A DNA stretch of 6,192 nucleotides from Bacteroidota bacterium (lineage in GTDB: Bacteria; Bacteroidota; Bacteroidia; UKL13-3): the NCBI GenBank assembly GCA_947460565.1, contig CANHJJ010000117.1, positions 1-6,192 on the forward strand, written 5' to 3'. Position 1 is the stretch's first letter; each line of letters opens with the position of its first letter. Shown here piece by piece: positions 1 to 5,968 of the stretch. The notes beneath the pieces were generated by a model. It was not told where the DNA came from and ran no database searches. It worked only from the letters and a program-made list of their open reading frames with translations. The position numbers and the translations under genes are program-made.

Positions 1-23
1 TAAAAACATAAAAATTAAATAGA

Positions 24-422
24 ATGAAATTTAGACGTAAAAAAAGATTTGAGGCAGAAGTAGCAACATCATCGTTGAACGACATCATGTTCTTCTTGTT
101 GCTGTTTTTTCTTATCGTATCTACCTTAGCCAATCCAAGTGTTATAAAGGTTTTGCTACCAAAAGCTAAAAACAATGTAGCATTCAACAAACAACAAGTG
201 ACGCTTACGGTTAACAAAGAGAAAGAATACTACCTAAACAATAAATTGATTGTACCAGCTGATTTGGAAAATGCTATCAAGCGCGAGACCTCTTCAATGC
301 CCGACCCAACAATCGTATTGCGCATGGACGCTGAGTTAAATATTCAAGATTTGGTTGATATATTAGCGACAGGAACCAAGTTAAAAGTAAGGGTGGTAAT
401 GGCAACCCAATTTACCAAATAG
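24..422 (+). CDS. exbD: ExbD/TolR-family biopolymer transport protein
   Basis: Small inner-membrane protein of the ExbB-ExbD(-TonB) motor, which uses the proton gradient to energise TonB-dependent outer-membrane receptors. The 132-residue length is normal for ExbD. The layout is typical: a basic cytoplasmic N-terminus (residues 1-9, rich in K and R), one membrane helix at about 19-36, and a periplasmic domain from about 40 to 130. The helix carries the conserved aspartate D20 in SLNDIMFF, the proton-relay residue of the family. It is followed by the conserved leucine-proline segment VLLPKA (43-48). The ATG at 24 is the natural start because it gives this exact N-terminus; no clear Shine-Dalgarno precedes it, as is common in Bacteroidota. 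An exbB/tolQ gene is expected just upstream, outside the window. No tonB gene follows; the next gene is on the opposite strand. ExbD versus TolR cannot be settled without the upstream genes, but ExbD is more likely in this phylum. Confidence 0.92.
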   Translation: MKFRRKKRFEAEVATSSLNDIMFFLLLFFLIVSTLANPSVIKVLLPKAKNNVAFNKQQVTLTVNKEKEYYLNNKLIVPADLENAIKRETSSMPDPTIVLRMDAELNIQDLVDILATGTKLKVRVVMATQFTK

Positions 423-428
423 TAAATA

Positions 429-1055
429 TTAACTACCCAATTTTTCCCTAAAATGACTTTCGATCACTTTTAAGCTATTGTTAAAGTGGCTATTGTTATT
501 TATAATCATGTCAGCCTGATTTATAAAAGGAACTAAGTATTTGTGATAGGCCGGCATTACATGATTCTTCCACTGATACATAACAAAATCTTCAGGAATA
601 TTTCTTTCAGCCACATCTCTTTTTAATCTTCTCTGCAAAGCAATGTCTTCTTCAGCATTGATGAAAACTTTTAAGTCAAATTGCTTGAAAAGGTCTTCAT
701 GGTAATATATAAACAAACCCTCACAAACCACGATAGGAGCGGGTTTAAATTCAAGCAAAGGTCCTAATTGGTTTTCATGTTGGAACAAATACTCATTTCG
801 GTAAATGGTTTCACCTTTGTGAAGTGCATTTATATCTTTTGCAAAAGCATCCAAATCTATACACTCAGGCAAATCATAATTGATATGCCCATTCTCGTCA
901 AGGCCATGTTCAAAAGCCAGTTTATAGTAATTATCTTGAGATACAATACAAACCTGATCTACAGAAAAAAGCTCCCTCAATTCATTTAAGAATAGCGTTT
1001 TACCCATGGCGCTTCCACCAGAAATTCCCACTAGATATGGCTTTGTTACTTTCAC
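429..1055 (-). CDS. udk: uridine kinase (uridine/cytidine monophosphokinase)
   Basis: Cytosolic P-loop kinase that phosphorylates uridine and cytidine to UMP and CMP in pyrimidine salvage. Using the GTG at 1053-1055 as start gives 208 residues, the usual Udk length, beginning MKVTKPYLVGISGG as the family does. Numbered from this start, the Walker A loop is GGSAMGKT (13-20), where most uridine kinases have GGSGSGKT. A QDNYYK motif (about 40-45) matches the family's DxYY nucleoside-site region. CEGLFIYY (about 110-117) fits the VEGI strand, and RRLKRDVAER (about 142-151) is the arginine-rich lid. No in-frame ATG exists upstream of the P-loop. An in-frame TTG at 1113-1115 would add 20 residues (K/I-rich, including an AAA-run-encoded KKK) that do not resemble the family, so I prefer GTG. 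The gene converges on exbD with 6 bp between stops and is divergent from the CAP-domain gene. Family assignment is firm; the start is less certain. Confidence 0.88.
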   Translation of the reverse strand: MKVTKPYLVGISGGSAMGKTLFLNELRELFSVDQVCIVSQDNYYKLAFEHGLDENGHINYDLPECIDLDAFAKDINALHKGETIYRNEYLFQHENQLGPLLEFKPAPIVVCEGLFIYYHEDLFKQFDLKVFINAEEDIALQRRLKRDVAERNIPEDFVMYQWKNHVMPAYHKYLVPFINQADMIINNNSHFNNSLKVIESHFREKLGS

Positions 1056-1164
1056 AAGGGCAAATAAACTCTTTTTTTTGATAGATAAAATCCCTCGAGA
1101 AATAATTTTAATCAAATAAGGAGATAATAATTACCTTTCAAATTACTCCAATTTAGGGCTTTTT

Positions 1165-1190
1165 GCTCTTGTTAAATTATCTTATAATCG
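1165..1190 (+). promoter_or_regulatory. possible Bacteroidota-type promoter for the CAP-domain gene
   Basis: A TTTTG ending at 1165 lies 17 bp before TATAATCG (1183-1190). This resembles the -33 TTTG / -7 TAnnTTTG pattern of Bacteroidota sigma-ABfr promoters, although the -7 element matches only partly (TA, T and final G). The ATG follows 18 bp later, allowing a short leader. The match is weak in AT-rich DNA, so this is a suggestion only. I saw no good promoter for the divergent uridine kinase gene in the same intergenic region. Confidence 0.27.
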
Positions 1191-1208
1191 CGGCACTTTT
1201 ATATCCAA

Positions 1209-2168
1209 ATGAGAAACATACAAAAAACATTTATTGCCCTAGCGTTCATCGCTATTATTTATTCAGGTTGTTCAAAGGATGAAGGCGGAACTTCATCTGC
1301 CACATTAAGCCCTCGAGAACAAGCGGCTAAGGACTACAAAGACATGTATCTAACCACTATGGTTTCAGATGCAGAGTTAGCTTGGACTGGGAACTCAGCA
1401 AATTGTGCAGAAGGCTCTATTTCAAAACTTGCTTATGACAGAAGCCTACTAAGACTAAATTATTTCCGTAAAATATGTGGCTTACCTTATGATATGGTAT
1501 GGAACAGCGCATGGCACTCTGATTGTCAAAAGTCTGCTTTAATGATGACTGCGAATAACTCATTAAGCCATTTCCCTCCAAGTTCATGGAAATGTTATTC
1601 AACAGAAGGTTACAATGCAGCAGGTATAAGCAATATTGCTTGGGGTTCAAGCAGCTATCATTCTTCTGCTTGTATTGCTGGATGGGTTGAGGATGATGGT
1701 TCAAACAATGCAGCTGCTGGCCATAGAAGATGGATGCTGTTTTCAAGAGCTAAAGAATATGGATTAGGAAGTACTTCAAATGCCGCTGTTTTGCATTGTA
1801 TTGAACACACAACTGATCCATTGCCAAGTTCATCACCTGCCTATATTGCCTATCCACCAGCTTTTATCCCTCAAGATCTTGTATATGCACGATGGTCACT
1901 AGGTATTCCAAATCCAACATCATTTTATTCTGGAGTTGATTTCAGTGCTGCAACCGTTAAAATGACCGATATTGCTGGTGCTGATGTTTCATTAAATATT
2001 GTATCAAAAAGCGATGATGGGTATGGTGATCAAACCATTGTTTGGGAACCAGAAGGCATTCAAACCAATTCAAATGCTGATGTAAAATACCATGTTGTGG
2101 TTGACAATGTAACTTTAAACGGTGTTGCTAAAAAATACGAATATGATGTAACTGTTTTTAAACCATAA
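1209..2168 (+). CDS. CAP/SCP-domain lipoprotein, probably surface or periplasmic
   Basis: Predicted 319-residue lipoprotein of the CAP (cysteine-rich secretory, antigen 5, PR-1) superfamily; the biochemical role of bacterial members is mostly unknown. Residues 1-20 form a type II signal peptide (hydrophobic 8-18) ending in YSGC, with C21 as the lipidated cysteine. The next residues, SKDEGG, resemble the lysine/acidic lipoprotein export signal described in Bacteroidota, suggesting surface exposure (inference). The CAP domain spans about 77-200: the LNYFRKICGLP helix (83-93), LSH with H121, EGYNAAGISN with E133, a WVEDDG segment with E161, and the signature GHRRWML (171-177) with H172. H121, E133, E161 and H172 are candidates for the family's His/Glu tetrad. 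A C-terminal beta-rich module (about 205-319) includes LVYARWS (224-230), VDFSAATV (243-250) and GYGDQTIVW (271-279), an arrangement I recognise from other bacterial CAP proteins. Six further cysteines (66, 90, 106, 129, 155, 197) could form disulfides. No type IX C-terminal sorting domain is evident. It stands alone, with its own terminator. Confidence 0.87.
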   Translation: MRNIQKTFIALAFIAIIYSGCSKDEGGTSSATLSPREQAAKDYKDMYLTTMVSDAELAWTGNSANCAEGSISKLAYDRSLLRLNYFRKICGLPYDMVWNSAWHSDCQKSALMMTANNSLSHFPPSSWKCYSTEGYNAAGISNIAWGSSSYHSSACIAGWVEDDGSNNAAAGHRRWMLFSRAKEYGLGSTSNAAVLHCIEHTTDPLPSSSPAYIAYPPAFIPQDLVYARWSLGIPNPTSFYSGVDFSAATVKMTDIAGADVSLNIVSKSDDGYGDQTIVWEPEGIQTNSNADVKYHVVVDNVTLNGVAKKYEYDVTVFKP

Positions 2169-2188
2169 CCTAAAGAGATAATTTTATT

Positions 2189-2216
2189 AAAGGCCTACAA
2201 TTTTGTGGCCTTTTTT
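2189..2216 (+). terminator. intrinsic terminator of the CAP-domain gene
   Basis: AAAGGCC (2189-2195) pairs perfectly with GGCCTTT (2207-2213). An inner ACA/TGT pairing extends the stem and leaves an ATTT loop, and the stem runs into six T residues (2211-2216). It lies 21 bp after the CAP gene's stop codon. The T-run overlaps the stop codon of convergent radA (2215-2217). On the minus strand the stem is followed only by TTTAATAAAA, so it may also slow radA transcripts, but less strongly. Confidence 0.85.
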
Positions 2217-3582
2217 ATCCAAATAAGTAGCTCAACATTTCATCTAGTTTGCTCACTTGAATAATTTTTATTTTCTGATTGGTAGAAGGGAGTTTATTAA
2301 ACTTTGATAAATACACCGTTTTAAACCCTAGTTTTTCTGCTTCTGCAATTCTTTGTTCTATTCGGTTTACTGCCCTAATTTCGCCACTCAAACCCACTTC
2401 TCCAATAAAGGCAATTTTGCTGTCTACTGAAACGTTTTCATAGCTTGAAACAATGGCTGCTACAATTCCTAAATCTATCCCTGGATCTTCAATTCTTAGA
2501 CCACCAGCAATATTGATGAACACGTCCTGTAGTCCCATTTTTAACCCACATTTCTTCTCTAAAATGGCTAGCAGCATATTAAGCCTTTTGGCATCATAAC
2601 CATTTGAATTGCGTTGGGGAGTGCCATAAACGGCCGCACTTACCAATGCTTGTGTTTCGATGAGTAATGGTCTCATTCCCTCTAGTGTGGCTGAAATGGT
2701 TACGCCACTCAGGGCTTCATCTCTCTGCGAAATAAGTATTTCACTTGGATTGCTTACTTCTCTCAATCCAGCACTTTGCATTTCATAAATGCCTATTTCG
2801 TTGGTACTGCCAAATCGGTTTTTAGTGCTACGCAATATTCTGTAAACATGATGTCTATCTCCTTCAAACTGCAATACGGTATCCACCATATGCTCAAGCA
2901 ATTTAGGACCAGCCAATGTACCATCTTTTGTAATATGGCCAATCAGAAAGACAGGAACCCCCGTTTCTTTGGCAAAACGAATCATATCGCCAGCGGTTTC
3001 CTTTATTTGAGAAATGCTTCCTGGCGTTGAATCTATTAAATCACTTTGTAAGGTTTGAATTGAATCTACTACCACAATATCGGGCTCCGCTTCTTTCAAT
3101 GCTTTTCCAATTTTTTGGGTGGATGTTTCTGTATATAAATAGCAATTGTCGTTGCTAAAGGGAATTCTCTCTGCACGCATTTTTATTTGTGCTTCGCTTT
3201 CCTCTCCGCTTATATACAATACCTTTAAATCCTTAAATTGAAGAGCTATTTGTAGTAATAAAGTTGATTTTCCAATACCAGGTTCTCCGCCAATTAAAAC
3301 TACACTTCCCGGCACTATACCTCCGCCCAAAACCCTACTCAGTTCTTTATCTTGTATTTGGATACGAATTTCATTTCCTTCTTCTACATCCTTAATTGCA
3401 ATAGGTTTATTTGAGCGTCCCTTATTTGATTCTTTCCAAGTACTTTTAAATTCTTCTTTTTCTTTGTGAATTACCTCCTCAACAAAAGAATTCCATTCGC
3501 CACAACTAGGACATTTGCCCACCCATTTAGCTGATGAAGCCCCACAGTTTTTACAAAAAAAGGAAGTCGATGTTTTTGCCAT
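2215..3582 (-). CDS. radA: DNA repair protein RadA (Sms)
   Basis: RecA-related ATPase and DNA helicase that promotes branch migration during homologous recombination and repair; cytosolic and DNA-bound. The 455-residue length is typical. In order it has an N-terminal four-cysteine zinc finger (C10, C13, C24, C27, in CKNCG and CPSCGEW), then a RecA-like ATPase core. The core has Walker A GGEPGIGKST (98-107, K105 and S106 contacting phosphate) and Walker B IVVVDSIQ (169-176, D173). The RadA-specific KNRFG motif is at 254-258. A Lon-protease-like C-terminal domain (about 285-455) contains GEVGLSGEIRAV (394-405); RadA uses this domain as a scaffold, not as a protease. All hallmark motifs are intact. 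The ATG at 3580-3582 puts the zinc finger at its normal distance from the start. The gene is convergent with the CAP gene, whose terminator touches its stop. Upstream lie a 28-bp palindrome and the terminator of the PorE-like gene, so it probably has its own promoter. Confidence 0.97.
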   Translation of the reverse strand: MAKTSTSFFCKNCGASSAKWVGKCPSCGEWNSFVEEVIHKEKEEFKSTWKESNKGRSNKPIAIKDVEEGNEIRIQIQDKELSRVLGGGIVPGSVVLIGGEPGIGKSTLLLQIALQFKDLKVLYISGEESEAQIKMRAERIPFSNDNCYLYTETSTQKIGKALKEAEPDIVVVDSIQTLQSDLIDSTPGSISQIKETAGDMIRFAKETGVPVFLIGHITKDGTLAGPKLLEHMVDTVLQFEGDRHHVYRILRSTKNRFGSTNEIGIYEMQSAGLREVSNPSEILISQRDEALSGVTISATLEGMRPLLIETQALVSAAVYGTPQRNSNGYDAKRLNMLLAILEKKCGLKMGLQDVFINIAGGLRIEDPGIDLGIVAAIVSSYENVSVDSKIAFIGEVGLSGEIRAVNRIEQRIAEAEKLGFKTVYLSKFNKLPSTNQKIKIIQVSKLDEMLSYLFG

Positions 3583-3604
3583 AATTAATCAATCATTAAT
3601 GTAG

Positions 3605-3632
3605 GTTGAGACGTTTAATTAAACGTCTCAAC
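3605..3632. repeat. 28-bp perfect palindrome upstream of radA
   Basis: The half-site GTTGAGACGTTTAA is followed directly by its exact reverse complement, 14 + 14 bp with no spacer. It lies 22 bp upstream of the radA start and 3 bp from the terminator of the neighbouring gene. No T-run follows on either strand, so it is not a canonical terminator. Candidates are an operator for a dimeric regulator of radA, or a dispersed palindromic intergenic repeat; palindromes with GAGACG/CGTCTC ends recur in some bacterial genomes, from memory and unchecked. The inverted symmetry is seen directly; the function is unknown. Confidence 0.75.
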
Positions 3633-3635
3633 AAT

Positions 3636-3668
3636 AAAAATCCCCCAAATGTATCATTTGGGGGATTT
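3636..3668 (-). terminator. intrinsic terminator of the PorE-like gene
   Basis: A perfect 14-bp stem (3638-3651 with 3655-3668), containing a CCCCC/GGGGG core, closes on a 3-nt loop. On the minus strand the GGGGGATTT arm runs into a T-tract (the five A residues at 3636-3640 on the plus strand). It begins about 25 bp after the PorE-like stop codon. The plus-strand direction has only TTTAATTAATAAAA after the stem and no plus-strand gene upstream, so it acts on the minus-strand transcript. It should insulate radA from readthrough. Confidence 0.9.
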
Positions 3669-3693
3669 AATTAATAAAATATTTCTTTCTGCT

Positions 3694-5829
3694 TTACCTT
3701 CGAGGAGCTGGTGCTGTAGTTCCTCCTCTTTGTCTGCCTTGAGGCAATACAGGTTTTTTAGGATCTACAGGTACTACTTTCGGCTTTTTAACATAATTAT
3801 TATCTAAAAATTGAACAGTTGTTCTTCTGTTCAACTGATGCTCTTCTTCTGTGCATTTTTGCCCTTGACTTCTTTCATCTGGTCCTTCACATTTACATTT
3901 GGTTACGGCAAGTCTGTTTTCACCATATCCTTTAGCAAATATTCTTAATGAATCAATTCCTTGAGATAATATATAGGCAACGGCTGAATCTGCGCGTCTT
4001 TGCGATAAACCAACATTATATAATGAATCTGCTCTACAGTCTGTATGTGAGCCAAGTTCAACCCTTACTCTTGGATATTTGTTAAGCGTTTGTACCAATG
4101 TGTCTAAAATCAAACGTGATAAAGGACGCAAATCTGCTTTGTCTAAATCGTAGTAAATACCTTGTAATACAATTAATGAGTCAAAATTAAATGGAACTAA
4201 ATCAAAATCTTGAAACAAATCAGTTGATTGATCGTAGGGTTTAGTTGTTTGAAACATCAACTTACTATCATAGTAATCTTCTTTTGCAGCAAATAATTCA
4301 TAATCTGTTTTTGCTTTAATTTTAAGTCTGTATGAACCTGTTGCATCTGTTCTTAAAATGATTTTTCCTGTATCATTACTACTTGTAATGGTGATTAATG
4401 TGTTTGGCAATAATTCTCTTGTTTTTGCATTTCTAGCTACACCACTTAAGTTGAAAATTAAAGGGTTCATGTAGAATCGGTAAACATCATCTGAACCTTT
4501 ACCACCATCACGGTTTGAACTGAAGTATCCACTGTGATTGCCTTCTTTGTCTTTAAACATTTGCATCGCAAAGTCATCACCTGATGAGTTGATTGGCGAC
4601 TTCATGTTTACTGGTGAACTCCAATCCGAAGCTTCACCTTTGGTATAATATATATCACTGCCTCCTAGGCTTGGATGACCAGTAGATGAGAAATAAAGCA
4701 TTCCATCCTCATGGATGTAGGGATACATTTCATCACCGGGGGTATTAATGGCTGGACCTAAATTTATTGGATCTCCCCAAGTATTGCTACGTTTGGTGTA
4801 GGTAACCATCCACAAATCTTTACTTAATACCGTTCCATCTGGATTATCTGCACAAGTTAATTTTGGGGTACTGCCTGGCATATCAGATGCGAAGTATAGT
4901 ATTTGTCCATCTTTGCTTAAACTTGGATGACCACAACTGAAAGAATCTGTGCTAAAAGGAAGTGGTTCTGGTTTAGACCACTCGGTTCCGTTTAATTTAG
5001 ATACATACAAACGACAACGATTACCTTTTCCATCTACTGAGTTACATTGTGTAACATACATGGTGGTAAATTTGCTATCAAAGCAAACCACACCATCATT
5101 GAACTTGGTGTTTACTTTGTCTTTGTCTAAAAGGTTAGGTAATCCATAGCTTACGTCATTTGGATTCTTTTTATTTACTTTAAATGTAGAAACGTAAACG
5201 TCTGTATGTCCATTGCCAGTCCAGCCATATTGTGTTCCACTCACACCTTTTTCCCTATCTGAAGTGAAGAATAACTGATCTTTTTTATACTGCTGTGGTG
5301 CAAAATCCTCCCATTTTGTATTGATACCTCTGATGTTTTCAACCACATAGCGAGATTTTTCGTTTTTCCACTTCAAAGCATACTCACATCCTTTGATTTC
5401 ACGATCGATGGCTGCCTCATCATAGCAGGATGCATCACCTAATTTTTTATATTTATTAAATTCGATGATAGCGGATGAATACTTGGTAACATCTGCGCTG
5501 GCATTGTTTTTAAGGGATAGAGCATATCTCAACTGAGCTTCTGCATTTTTAGGGTCAGCTTTAACTGTTTTCGCATACCAGCTTTCTGCACTTTTAATAT
5601 CATTCATCAAACGATAGCATTCTGCCGTTTTGAAAACTGCTTCAAGTTTTTCTTCTTTAACTTTGGTTTTGCTGTATACAGCTTTATAATCCTCACTCGA
5701 AAGGAAGTATTCTTTCTTTTTGTAATGCTCGCGTGCACTCACAATACTGCCTTTACTTTTGCAGCCAGCACTTAGCATGGTGGCTACTATTGCCAATACA
5801 AATAATGAAGTGGAAAAAAATTTATTCAT
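3694..5829 (-). CDS. PorE-like OmpA-family lipoprotein (TPR, beta-propeller, CRD), probable type IX secretion component
   Basis: 711-residue envelope protein with the domain order of PorE (Porphyromonas gingivalis PG1058), a type IX secretion component thought to link the machinery to peptidoglycan. Residues 1-22 are a signal peptide ending LSAGC, with C23 the likely lipid site. A TPR region covers about 32-155. A beta-propeller of PD40-type repeats covers about 165-455, with repeated D-G-x-LYF-SS/SD patterns near 187-191, 255-259, 306-316, 375-382 and 431-441. A carboxypeptidase-regulatory-like domain spans about 458-545 (LSGVARNAKT, TDATGSYRL). The OmpA-like peptidoglycan-binding domain spans about 555-675; D597 (SHTD) and R612 (SQRRADS), 15 residues apart, match the diaminopimelate-binding pair, and NRRT (667-670) is intact. 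A short insert holds C645, C647 and C659. The last 30 residues form a Lys/Pro/Arg-rich tail. The ATG at 5827-5829 directly precedes the signal peptide. It appears monocistronic, between two terminators. Bacteroidota carry several proteins of this architecture, so true PorE orthology is not certain. Confidence 0.88.
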   Translation of the reverse strand: MNKFFSTSLFVLAIVATMLSAGCKSKGSIVSAREHYKKKEYFLSSEDYKAVYSKTKVKEEKLEAVFKTAECYRLMNDIKSAESWYAKTVKADPKNAEAQLRYALSLKNNASADVTKYSSAIIEFNKYKKLGDASCYDEAAIDREIKGCEYALKWKNEKSRYVVENIRGINTKWEDFAPQQYKKDQLFFTSDREKGVSGTQYGWTGNGHTDVYVSTFKVNKKNPNDVSYGLPNLLDKDKVNTKFNDGVVCFDSKFTTMYVTQCNSVDGKGNRCRLYVSKLNGTEWSKPEPLPFSTDSFSCGHPSLSKDGQILYFASDMPGSTPKLTCADNPDGTVLSKDLWMVTYTKRSNTWGDPINLGPAINTPGDEMYPYIHEDGMLYFSSTGHPSLGGSDIYYTKGEASDWSSPVNMKSPINSSGDDFAMQMFKDKEGNHSGYFSSNRDGGKGSDDVYRFYMNPLIFNLSGVARNAKTRELLPNTLITITSSNDTGKIILRTDATGSYRLKIKAKTDYELFAAKEDYYDSKLMFQTTKPYDQSTDLFQDFDLVPFNFDSLIVLQGIYYDLDKADLRPLSRLILDTLVQTLNKYPRVRVELGSHTDCRADSLYNVGLSQRRADSAVAYILSQGIDSLRIFAKGYGENRLAVTKCKCEGPDERSQGQKCTEEEHQLNRRTTVQFLDNNYVKKPKVVPVDPKKPVLPQGRQRGGTTAPAPRR

Positions 5830-5846
5830 TTGCTAAAAGTTTGTTT

Positions 5847-5876
5847 CAATAATACAATAAAACGTAAGTTTATCAA
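5847..5876 (-). promoter_or_regulatory. possible Bacteroidota-type promoter for the PorE-like gene
   Basis: Read on the minus strand, TTG (5876-5874), a 19-bp spacer and TATTATTG (5854-5847) match the Bacteroidota pattern TTG-N19-TAnnTTTG with one mismatch in the -7 box. A start site a few bases downstream would leave a leader of roughly 10-15 nt before the ATG at 5829. The position between the upstream terminator and the gene fits, but AT-rich DNA gives chance matches. Confidence 0.38.
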
Positions 5877-5916
5877 TATTTCGCTTAAGGATTTTAATAT
5901 TTTTTATCATTTTCAC

Positions 5917-5948
5917 AAAAAAACCCCCTTTACATTAGTAAAGAGGGT
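5917..5948 (-). terminator. intrinsic terminator of the glutamine synthetase gene
   Basis: CCCTTTAC (plus strand, 5926-5933) pairs with GTAAAG-A-GGG (5938-5947) around an ATTA loop, with one bulged A at 5944. On the minus strand the G-rich arm is followed by seven T residues (A-run 5917-5923 on the plus strand). It starts about 21 bp after the glutamine synthetase stop codon. A short T-run (5952-5956) also flanks the other side, but no plus-strand gene leads into it. Confidence 0.85.
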
Positions 5949-5968
5949 CTGTTTTTAGATTAATTTTT

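Noticed and set aside
1..23. Stop codon of an upstream exbB gene at the window edge
   Set aside because: TAA at 1-3 could be such a stop, but with no upstream coding sequence visible the frame cannot be tested.
768..989. 73-codon open frame on the plus strand
   Set aside because: It lies wholly antisense inside the uridine kinase gene; the product shows no recognisable domain and the kinase frame carries clear family motifs.
1056..1208. Riboswitch or small RNA in the udk/CAP divergent region
   Set aside because: The stretch is AT-rich with no strong stem, terminator or known aptamer-like core; only a weak promoter-like match was seen.
1417..1746. 109-codon open frame on the minus strand
   Set aside because: Antisense to the CAP-domain coding region, with a low-complexity H/Q/N-rich product and no family resemblance; a shadow of the real gene.
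2776..3030. 84-codon open frame on the plus strand
   Set aside because: Antisense to the RadA ATPase core, which has all of its conserved motifs; no independent support.
3605..3668. The two inverted repeats as a CRISPR array or insertion-sequence ends
   Set aside because: The two repeats differ in sequence, there are no regular spacers, and no transposase or cas gene is present.
4949..5149. 66-codon open frame on the plus strand
   Set aside because: Antisense to the propeller region of the PorE-like gene, with no signal or domain.
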